Shown here piece after piece: positions 1 to 5,541 of a DNA stretch of 5,541 nt. A program made the translations under genes and the position numbers. The notes under the pieces are model-generated. The model was given only the letters and a program-made list of their open reading frames with translations. It was not told the origin of the DNA and did not search any database. The stretch comes from Ilumatobacteraceae bacterium (GTDB taxonomy: Bacteria; Actinomycetota; Acidimicrobiia; Acidimicrobiales; Ilumatobacteraceae). The number at the start of each line of letters is the position of its first letter. Positions within the stretch are counted from its first letter, which is position 1. The stretch spans positions 1 to 5,541 of the forward strand of contig JAEMRY010000081.1 in the NCBI GenBank assembly GCA_016463105.1. The letters are read 5' to 3'.

Positions 1-1
1 G

Positions 2-1084
2 TCAGCCGACGAGGGCGGTGTTGTTGCGTGAGAGGGCACTGAGTGATGGGCATTTTAGAAGCAGAGCGTGCAACGCAAGAGTTTCGTTTGCATTTAAAGA
101 CAATGTTGCAATTGTTTTATGAATTAGTTGAATCGCCACAATAATTTCTTCGCCGTCTGCAATTTCTGGTTGGGCACAAAGTAAATCACTATAGGTACTT
201 GCAAACTTTCCTAAACCACTGCGCAGTTCGTCGGTGCGAAGTTTGCGAAGTTCGCGCTTGTGACGGTCTGTAACATTTTTTCGGCCACTGCCACGCTCAC
301 CAGTCAACGCAACTCGCTCTTCGAGGTCGGTAAGTTCACGCTCGTGTCGCACGGCAAGAGCCTCAGCTGCTTGATCAAGATGACCCATCAGGTCAGCAAC
401 AATTTTAACGACTGCGGCGCCTGTGCCGTCAAGTCGCAATGCAATTGTTGCAAACGCTTCTTGTCGTCGTGCCAAATGATTGTCGGTCACGAGCAGTCGC
501 GCCCGATCAAGATTGCCTTGGCTTGCCTTGGCTACTGCGAGGGCCGTATCTGGAAATACGCCATCGTTAATTAATCCAGTTGCTACATCTTGGTCGGTTA
601 ATCGTGAAAAACTTACGGTTACACAACGCGAATTAATTGTTGTCAGCGAAGGCACGATCTGGTCGGCAAGAAGAATGAAAATGATCTGCTTGGCAGGTTC
701 TTCAATAGTTTTTAGAAGCCGAACAGCAGCAGCATCACGCATTAAGTGAACTTCGTGGATAATTATCACTTTTAGTTTGGCTTCAAGTGGAGTAGTTGAA
801 GATTGGATGACGATGCTTTCTGCTTCATCTTTGTCGACAGCGGCACCAATACGAAATATTTCATTAACATCGGCGAACTCACCGCGCATTATTAAATCTG
901 CTTCACGTGAAGTGTCGCTGTCGTTGCCATTTATTAACGTTGCCGCAAAGACCCGAGCGGCGCTTTCTTTGCCACATCCTTCTGGCCCAACAAAAAGAAA
1001 AGACTGCACACTTGTTGTCGCGAATTGACGCAAGCGTTCAACCGCTCGCTCTTGACCAATAATGTGTGTCCACAATGATCCCAT
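2..1084 (-). CDS. holB: DNA polymerase III subunit delta-prime (clamp-loader AAA+ subunit)
   Basis: Delta-prime is a subunit of the cytoplasmic clamp loader that places the beta sliding clamp on primed DNA. The 360-residue protein begins with an 'IIGQERAVERL' motif typical of this family. A Walker A loop follows at residues 33-41 (GPEGCGKES, K39). The Walker B position reads HEVH (110-113), with His where Asp is usual. 'KTIEEP' is at 125-130, and the SRC motif (S152-R153-C154) carries the arginine finger offered to the neighbouring ATPase subunit. The four cysteines of the usual zinc module between Walker A and B are absent. Residues about 246-291 are highly charged, probably helical or coiled, with a GERGSGRK turn. 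The ATG overlaps the tmk stop by one base (TAATG), with AGGAA upstream, so translation is probably coupled to tmk. The stop is TGA at positions 2-4, so the gene is complete. A tau/gamma (dnaX) identity is unlikely: the protein is short, lacks the zinc module and has a weak Walker B. Confidence 0.93.
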   Translation of the reverse strand: MGSLWTHIIGQERAVERLRQFATTSVQSFLFVGPEGCGKESAARVFAATLINGNDSDTSREADLIMRGEFADVNEIFRIGAAVDKDEAESIVIQSSTTPLEAKLKVIIIHEVHLMRDAAAVRLLKTIEEPAKQIIFILLADQIVPSLTTINSRCVTVSFSRLTDQDVATGLINDGVFPDTALAVAKASQGNLDRARLLVTDNHLARRQEAFATIALRLDGTGAAVVKIVADLMGHLDQAAEALAVRHERELTDLEERVALTGERGSGRKNVTDRHKRELRKLRTDELRSGLGKFASTYSDLLCAQPEIADGEEIIVAIQLIHKTIATLSLNANETLALHALLLKCPSLSALSRNNTALVG

Positions 1085-1692
1085 TAGATTCCTAGACGCG
1101 CGAACAGTCCGTCAGAAATTGTTTTTTCTAACTCGTCTTTGCCGGGCATACCGTCGACGACAAGCCAGCGCTTTGGGTCACTTGCAGCCATTTCACGAAA
1201 TCCGGCATCTATCCGTTCGAAAAAATTGCGATCTTCACGCTCGAATCTGTCGAGTTCGCGTTTTTTTAGACGCTCAAGCAATATCTCAATTGGTACATCT
1301 ATATATATGACAAGATCAGGCCATAGACCACCGATCGCCCAATTGTTAAGACGCTTCAACTCAACAAGGTCTTGTTGTCGGCCGTATCCCTGGTAGGCAA
1401 GCGACGAATAAACGCTGCGATCAGAAACAACATGTCGCCCGGCAGCAAGTGTTGGAGAAATTAGTTCAGTAATGTGTTGCGCGCGATCAGCCGCCATCAT
1501 TAACGCTTCTGTGCGTGGCGACAGATTTGTATTCGCCGGATCAATCAACACATTTCGCAGCATTGAACCAATCACAGTGCCACCAGGTTCGCGAGTCATG
1601 ACAGCATCAAGCCGAGTTGCCAATCGCTTGACGTGCGTGCTTTTGCCGCAACCCTCAAGACCCTCGAATGCGATGTATTTGCCCAAACTCAC
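1084..1692 (-). CDS. tmk: Thymidylate kinase (dTMP kinase)
   Basis: This enzyme phosphorylates dTMP to dTDP with ATP, an essential step of dTTP synthesis in the cytoplasm. The 202-residue length is normal for the family. The P-loop is at residues 11-19 (GLEGCGKST), after the FEG entry typical of TMK. The dTMP-binding TREPGG is at 33-38 and the DRS motif is at 91-93, followed by the SSLAYQG helix. The lid is at about 144-162, with 'RELDRFE' and several arginines. Arginine in the lid and none in the P-loop fits the bacterial type II enzyme. The start is GTG: an in-frame TAG lies four codons upstream, no in-frame ATG occurs before residue 32, and AGGG sits 7 nt ahead. The gene follows topA after 25 bp and overlaps holB by one base, so all three probably share a transcript. 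No key residue appears to be missing. Confidence 0.96.
   Translation of the reverse strand: MSLGKYIAFEGLEGCGKSTHVKRLATRLDAVMTREPGGTVIGSMLRNVLIDPANTNLSPRTEALMMAADRAQHITELISPTLAAGRHVVSDRSVYSSLAYQGYGRQQDLVELKRLNNWAIGGLWPDLVIYIDVPIEILLERLKKRELDRFEREDRNFFERIDAGFREMAASDPKRWLVVDGMPGKDELEKTISDGLFARLGI
1089..1093 (-). promoter_or_regulatory. Ribosome binding site of holB within the end of tmk
   Basis: The minus strand reads AGGAA just ahead of the TAATG junction where the tmk stop and the holB start share one base. The AGGA core ends 5 nt before the ATG. It supports the chosen holB start and suggests re-initiation or coupling of ribosomes that finish tmk. Confidence 0.7.
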
Positions 1693-1699
1693 AATGCAA

Positions 1700-1703
1700 C
1701 CCT
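1700..1703 (-). promoter_or_regulatory. Ribosome binding site of tmk
   Basis: The minus strand reads AGGG 7 nt before the GTG start, in the 25-bp gap after topA. This spacing and the in-frame TAG at 1702-1704 decide the GTG start. The TAG partly overlaps the AGGG. Confidence 0.7.
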
Positions 1704-1717
1704 AGATGGCGGGTCTT

Positions 1718-4411
1718 CTATGCGGCTTCGTCGGTGTCTGTTGCAGGGCTGGTTTGCTTTTTAGGGCTCTTTTTAACAGCCGCTTTAGCTGGCTTTTTCG
1801 CTGATTTTTTTGCTGCAGACTTTGTAACTTTTTTGGCAACAGACTTTTTCGGTTTAGCGGCCTTCTTGGTCTTTTTTTTACTTTTGCCACCAGACGCTGT
1901 GTAATCACGACGAATTGCCAGCAATTCAAATGCGCGCTCTGGAGTGATGAATTCAAGACGATCACCCCGAGTGAGACTTGCGTTAGTTTCGCCGTCAGTT
2001 ACATACGTGCCGAACTTTCCATCTTTGGCAACAACTGGTCGATTGCTAACTGGGTCTGCGCCGAATTCTTTTAGTGGTGGCTTTGCCGGACCGCGCCGAC
2101 CGAACACTCTTGGCTCAGCAAGTTTTGCTAACGCTCCTTCAATTGTGATTGAGAAAATTTGATCTTCACTCTCAAGAGTGCGACTGTCTTTGCCTTTCGT
2201 AATGTATGGACCGTAACGACCGTTTTGCGAAGTGATGATCTCGCCATCAACAGGATCGGCACCAACGGTTCGTGGCAACGATAAAAGTTGCAAGGCCTCA
2301 ACCATCGTCACGTTTTCAATCGCCATTGATTTGAAAAGCGAAACCATTTTTGGCTTTTCTAAATCTGGCGGTGGAGTTTCAATCGTGCCCCACTGCACAT
2401 AGGGGCCATAGCGACCAGTCTTCAAAAATACTTCGAGCCCATCTAGTTCGCCGATCGGATCGATATATTTTGGCGCGGCCAACAATGCGACCGCGATTTC
2501 AACATTTAATTCGTCTGGTGTCATTGTCTCTGGAACGGATGCCGTATTTTCACCACAACGTACGTAAGGGCCGAATTTTCCGGGGCGCAAGATTATTTCT
2601 TCGCCTGTTGTCGGGTGCACCCCAACAGGAAACGAATTTAGAGTCGCCGCATCAATATTGGCGATGTTGTGTTCAACTAGCGGTTTTAATCCAGGCAACT
2701 CTTTGCCGTTGCCATAATAAAATTCTCCAAGCCAAACTTCTTTAACGCGCAGACCTTGAGAGATCTCGTCAAGTTCTTCTTCAACGGTGGCAGTAAATGC
2801 GTAGTCAACTAATTCTGTGAAGTGGTTCTTCATTAGTTTGACCACAGCAAATGCTGTCCACGATGGAACGATTGCTTGACCCTTCTTCCAGACGTATCCG
2901 CGGTTAAGAATCGTGCCAAGAATCGCCGCATAAGTACTTGGTCGACCAATGCCAAGTTCTTCAAGTTTTTTCACGAGCGTAGGTTCGGTGTATCGAGCAG
3001 GTGGTGAAGTCATGTGGCCACTTGCTACGAACTTTTCAATTTGAATATTGTCACCGACTTTCATTGCTGGCAACAATGCTTCTTTTTCTTCTGAGTCAGT
3101 TTCGTCTTCTACTTCTTGGTAGGCCTGACGGTAGCCAGCAAAATTAATTGTGGTTCCGCTAGTTGAAAATTCGCAGTCTGCTTGTGGCGCACATAATGCC
3201 GTCGCGCCAAGTTTGACCGTGACAGTTGTGCCAGTGGCGTCTGCCATCTGTGAAGCAAGAGTACGTTGCCAAATGATTTTGTAGAGTGCCAGTTCGCGGG
3301 CGTTTACTTCACCAGAAATGACATCTGGGCTACGTAGCGGCAGTGTTGGGCGAATCGCCTCGTGGGCTTCTTGTGCATTTTTGACCTTTGATTTGTAGAC
3401 CCGTGGCTCAGCAGATAGAAAATCTTGGCCAAAAGCGGTCGTGATTTCAGTGCGAACAGCAGTCAGTGCGTCATCAGCGAGAATCACGTTGTCGGTTCTC
3501 ATATAGGTGATGAAACCACCTTCGTAAAGTCCTTGTGCCAGACGCATAACTTCGCTGGCGGTAATTCGCAATTTATTGCCACCCTCTTGTTGCAGGGTGC
3601 TAGTCATAAATGGCGCACGTGGTGATTTGCGATAAGGACGATCTTCGACACTTCTAACTTTCAGATCAATGGCGGCCAAACCATTAACTAAATCAGCAGC
3701 ACGTGATTCAGTAATAACGACTACACCTTCTTTAACGATGCCGAGCGAATCAAAATCTTTGCCCATCGCAATTCTGCTGCCATCTACTGATTGCAAACTT
3801 GCAGTAAATATAGGAGTAGTTGCGCTGGTGGCTTCGAGATCCCAATAACCGGCAGCGATGTGGGCCATTCGTTCTTGTTCTCGTTCAACCACTAAACGAA
3901 TTGATGGGCTTTGCACACGACCGGCCGATAAGCCGCGATTTACTTTGCGCCACAGAATCGGCGAAACTTCGTATCCGTAAAGGCGGTCTAAAATTCTTCG
4001 CGCTTCAGCGGCGTCAACAAGTTTGTAATCAATATCACGAGTATGTTCGAGTGCTTCGTTAATCGCAGATTTAGTAATTTCGTGAAACACCATTCGCTTG
4101 ACGGGAATCTTTGGTTTGAGATACTCCATTAGGTGAGCAGCAATTGCCTCACCCTCACGGTCTTCGTCGGTTGCTAGATAGAGCTCGTCGGCATTTTTAA
4201 GTAGCGCTTTTAGTTCTTTAATTACTTGCGCTCCACGCTCTGTTAATTCGTAATTTGGCTTGAAAGAATTCTCGACATCCACCGATAAACCCTTGCTTGG
4301 AAGATCGGCAATGTGTCCAACTGATGCACGCACATCAAAACCGTCGCCAAGAAATTTGGAGATCGTTTTCGCTTTTGCAGGCGATTCGACTATGACGAGA
4401 GCGTTAGGCAT
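1718..4411 (-). CDS. topA: DNA topoisomerase I (type IA), actinobacterial form with a lysine-rich tail
   Basis: TopA relaxes negatively supercoiled DNA by cutting and passing single strands. In the 897-residue protein the TOPRIM domain spans about 3-115, with E9 in VESPAKAKT and the Mg-binding acidic set D82-x-D84-x-E86. 'GLSAGRVQSP' (160-169) follows. The catalytic tyrosine is Y303 in GFITYMRTDN, and 'GIGRPSTYA' (487-495) belongs to the core. After about residue 595 there are four C-terminal repeats centred on GKFGPYV (611-617), GRYGPYV (667-673), GRYGPYI (731-737) and GKFGTYV (798-804, with Thr for Pro). Residues 843-885 contain 21 lysines among Ala, Ser and Pro. There are no E. coli-type zinc fingers; Mycobacterium and Streptomyces TopA use such repeats and a basic tail for DNA binding and processivity. 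The start is ATG with no Shine-Dalgarno site. It is the first gene of topA-tmk-holB and diverges from rsgA. An A8 run at the tail start may allow frameshifting. Confidence 0.97.
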   Translation of the reverse strand: MPNALVIVESPAKAKTISKFLGDGFDVRASVGHIADLPSKGLSVDVENSFKPNYELTERGAQVIKELKALLKNADELYLATDEDREGEAIAAHLMEYLKPKIPVKRMVFHEITKSAINEALEHTRDIDYKLVDAAEARRILDRLYGYEVSPILWRKVNRGLSAGRVQSPSIRLVVEREQERMAHIAAGYWDLEATSATTPIFTASLQSVDGSRIAMGKDFDSLGIVKEGVVVITESRAADLVNGLAAIDLKVRSVEDRPYRKSPRAPFMTSTLQQEGGNKLRITASEVMRLAQGLYEGGFITYMRTDNVILADDALTAVRTEITTAFGQDFLSAEPRVYKSKVKNAQEAHEAIRPTLPLRSPDVISGEVNARELALYKIIWQRTLASQMADATGTTVTVKLGATALCAPQADCEFSTSGTTINFAGYRQAYQEVEDETDSEEKEALLPAMKVGDNIQIEKFVASGHMTSPPARYTEPTLVKKLEELGIGRPSTYAAILGTILNRGYVWKKGQAIVPSWTAFAVVKLMKNHFTELVDYAFTATVEEELDEISQGLRVKEVWLGEFYYGNGKELPGLKPLVEHNIANIDAATLNSFPVGVHPTTGEEIILRPGKFGPYVRCGENTASVPETMTPDELNVEIAVALLAAPKYIDPIGELDGLEVFLKTGRYGPYVQWGTIETPPPDLEKPKMVSLFKSMAIENVTMVEALQLLSLPRTVGADPVDGEIITSQNGRYGPYITKGKDSRTLESEDQIFSITIEGALAKLAEPRVFGRRGPAKPPLKEFGADPVSNRPVVAKDGKFGTYVTDGETNASLTRGDRLEFITPERAFELLAIRRDYTASGGKSKKKTKKAAKPKKSVAKKVTKSAAKKSAKKPAKAAVKKSPKKQTSPATDTDEAA
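1757..1885 (-). repeat. Lysine-rich tail coding segment of topA with A-homopolymer runs
   Basis: This segment encodes TopA residues 843-885, of which 21 are lysine, in short K/A/S/P units resembling histone H1 tails. The coding strand carries an A8 run (1872-1879) and an A7 run (1805-1811). Such low-complexity basic tails are known in actinobacterial TopA, where they hold DNA. The +1 frame also stays open and basic across the tail until a TAG at 1702-1704. That is probably a by-product of AAA/AAG codons and is not annotated as a gene. Confidence 0.75.
1871..1877 (-). other. Candidate slippery heptamer A_AAA_AAG in topA
   Basis: Read in the topA frame, codons 845-847 are AAA AAA AAG after AGT. 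This places the heptamer A_AAA_AAG in the register used by E. coli dnaX for -1 frameshifting, inside an A8 run. After a -1 shift the ribosome would add five residues (DQEGR) and stop at TAA (1854-1856), giving about 852 residues without the basic tail. A weak purine-rich GGTGG lies about 9 nt upstream. No strong stem-loop is seen downstream. The motif is plain in the sequence; its use is inference. Confidence 0.4.
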
Positions 4412-4419
4412 GTAGTTTC

Positions 4420-4450
4420 ATCGTTAGGTGGTCAAGTATGGGCTTGTCAA
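4420..4450 (-). promoter_or_regulatory. Candidate promoter of the topA-tmk-holB operon
   Basis: The minus strand has a perfect -35 hexamer TTGACA (4445-4450). After an 18-bp spacer comes a weak -10, TAACGA (4421-4426), followed by T. Transcription would then start about 1-3 nt before the topA ATG, giving a nearly leaderless mRNA. This agrees with the lack of any Shine-Dalgarno site. The -10 matches the consensus poorly, so confidence is limited. Confidence 0.35.
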
Positions 4451-4460
4451 GGTTATCCGT

Positions 4461-4466
4461 TTTAAT
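4461..4466 (+). promoter_or_regulatory. Candidate -10 element for rsgA
   Basis: TTTAAT matches TATAAT at five of six positions and lies 11 nt before the first rsgA ATG. No convincing -35 is found 16-18 bp upstream. It would give a very short leader for the 4478 start or a leader of about 33 nt for the 4508 start. An RNA polymerase bound here would overlap the topA -35 region, so the two promoters could compete. Confidence 0.3.
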
Positions 4467-4477
4467 CCAAATGCACT

Positions 4478-5527
4478 ATGGGTTGCGTCGGTAGCGTAAA
4501 TGATGACATGCGACACAATCTGCACGAACTCGGATGGAATACAAAACTCGAAGAAGCGGCAGAAAAAATTGATTCAACTTTTATAATTGGTCGCGTCAGT
4601 CGACTTGATCGAGGGTGGAGCACGATCAAAATGAGTGCATCACCACAACAAAGTGGCACGATTCGCGTGAGAAATATTGGTGCCGATGTCGCAGTTGGCG
4701 ACTGGGTTGCAGTCACTCAAGATCTTGAACGTGTCGAACAAGTTTTGCCGAGATATTCTGCGCTAATTCGTCGTGCTTCATCAGATGCGATTCGTGCCGA
4801 GCAACATGCTGTCGCTGCAAATATTGACACAGTATTTATTGTTCATGCCGCAACGAACGAATCAAATCAGCGACGAGTTGAGCGCGAACTTGTTTTGGCA
4901 TTTGATAGTGGTGCAACTCCAGTTTTAGTGTTAACAAAAAATGATCTGTCAGATGCGCCTGAGCACATTGCTGCGTTACGTGATGTTGCCAGAGTGTGTG
5001 GCATTGCGTGTCATGTTGTTAGTGGTTTGACTGGTGACGGTTTAGACGAATTGGCAAAATATGGAGAAGGCCACAAGTCAGTGGCGGTACTCGGTGCCAG
5101 TGGCGTGGGCAAGTCAACTCTTGTCAATCGACTCGTCGGAACGACAAATCAACAAGTCGGTGAAGTTCGCGAGGGTGACCAACGTGGAAGACACACGACC
5201 GTGGCTGCCGATCTAGTGGCTTTGCCCAACGGCGGCTGGTTAATTGATACGCCTGGTTTGAGGGCGCTTAATTTATGGACAAGCGGTCGTGGCATTGAAC
5301 GAGCTTTCGCCGATATTTTTTCGCTTGCCGAACTGTGCAAATTTCGGGATTGCAAACATCAAGACGAGCCGGGCTGTGCGGTTCATGCCTCGATTGCCCG
5401 TGGCGAACTTTCTTTAGAGCGACTTGAAAGTATGGGACGATTAGTAGCCGAAGAATTAGCGCTAGAAGATGAGCAAAAAGTTCGGGTCAGACTCTCAAAC
5501 CGCAAAGGCATGCGCAAACTCAACTAG
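4478..5527 (+). CDS. rsgA: Small ribosomal subunit biogenesis GTPase RsgA (YjeQ/YloQ family)
   Basis: RsgA is a circularly permuted GTPase that binds the 30S subunit late in assembly, checks the decoding centre and helps release RbfA. In this 349-residue protein an N-terminal OB fold covers about 35-95 ('GRVSRLDRG', 'VGDWVAV'). The GTPase motifs appear in permuted order: G4 TKND (153-156), G5 'VSGLTGDG' (181-188), G1 P-loop GASGVGKST (206-214), G2 region GRHTT (237-241) and G3 DTPG (257-260). The C-terminal zinc site has the family spacing C287-x4-C292-x-H294-x5-C300, followed by a helical arm. All expected residues are present. The first ATG is used here, but a second in-frame ATG at 4508 begins MRHNLHELGW, which looks more like a usual RsgA N-terminus. 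Neither start has a Shine-Dalgarno site. The gene diverges from topA, and no functional link between the two is evident. Confidence 0.96.
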   Translation: MGCVGSVNDDMRHNLHELGWNTKLEEAAEKIDSTFIIGRVSRLDRGWSTIKMSASPQQSGTIRVRNIGADVAVGDWVAVTQDLERVEQVLPRYSALIRRASSDAIRAEQHAVAANIDTVFIVHAATNESNQRRVERELVLAFDSGATPVLVLTKNDLSDAPEHIAALRDVARVCGIACHVVSGLTGDGLDELAKYGEGHKSVAVLGASGVGKSTLVNRLVGTTNQQVGEVREGDQRGRHTTVAADLVALPNGGWLIDTPGLRALNLWTSGRGIERAFADIFSLAELCKFRDCKHQDEPGCAVHASIARGELSLERLESMGRLVAEELALEDEQKVRVRLSNRKGMRKLN

Positions 5528-5541
5528 TTACTTGTGATTCG

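Noticed and set aside
260..1028. Plus-strand open frames opposite holB
   Set aside because: They are antisense to a clear clamp-loader gene, show no recognisable motifs or ribosome sites, and overlap each other in different frames.
1693..1717. Possible terminator between topA and tmk
   Set aside because: The 25-bp gap has no GC-rich hairpin and holds the tmk ribosome site, so the genes probably share a transcript.
1062..1904. Plus-strand open frames opposite tmk and the topA tail, including a hydrophobic Phe/Ala-rich one at 1668-1904
   Set aside because: The hydrophobic look comes from reading lysine AAA/AAG codons backwards as Phe and Leu. It is not a membrane protein.
1944..4062. Plus-strand open frames opposite topA
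   Set aside because: TopA is intact across the region with all expected domains; these frames have no motifs or start signals.
4462..5355. Minus-strand open frames opposite rsgA
   Set aside because: They lie antisense to a complete RsgA with all GTPase and zinc residues and have no support of their own.
5528..5541. Possible terminator after rsgA
   Set aside because: Only 14 bases follow the stop and no hairpin is visible in them; the window ends too soon to judge.
1..5541. Hidden defence system, CRISPR array, tRNA, IS element or retron-like structure
   Set aside because: Nearly all bases lie in four intact housekeeping genes, and no spaced repeats, terminal inverted repeats or tRNA-like folds were seen by eye.

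Overview
The window holds four complete protein genes and almost no spare DNA. Three are on the minus strand, reading topA (DNA topoisomerase I), tmk (thymidylate kinase), then holB (DNA polymerase III delta-prime subunit). One, rsgA (ribosome-assembly GTPase), is on the plus strand and diverges from topA. The longest non-coding stretch is the 66-bp divergent gap at 4412-4477. No RNA gene, mobile element, CRISPR array or clear terminator is visible.

The sequence points to an actinobacterium. TopA has no cysteine zinc fingers. It ends instead in four GxYGPY-type repeats and a long lysine/alanine tail, which is the actinobacterial arrangement, and topA-tmk-holB is a common actinobacterial gene order. 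Base composition looks moderate rather than high-GC, and the proteins keep lysine and isoleucine. This would suit a lower-GC aquatic lineage such as some Acidimicrobiia or freshwater actinobacteria, but the lineage is inference only.

Layout: 4411 down to 1718 is topA. After 25 bp comes tmk (1692-1084, GTG start with an AGGG ribosome site). It overlaps holB (1084-2) by one base in a TAATG stop-start junction, with AGGAA upstream. The three genes look like one transcript supplying DNA supercoiling control, dTTP synthesis and the replicase clamp loader. topA and rsgA, the first genes of their transcripts, have no Shine-Dalgarno site and have candidate -10 elements very close to their start codons, so near-leaderless mRNAs are plausible.

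I see no undescribed multi-gene system; this is core housekeeping DNA. The observation most worth checking is an in-frame A_AAA_AAG heptamer inside an A8 run at the start of the TopA lysine tail. A -1 shift there reaches a stop after five codons and would give a TopA without its basic tail, which resembles how dnaX makes two products. HolB also lacks the zinc-module cysteines and has histidine in place of the Walker B aspartate.
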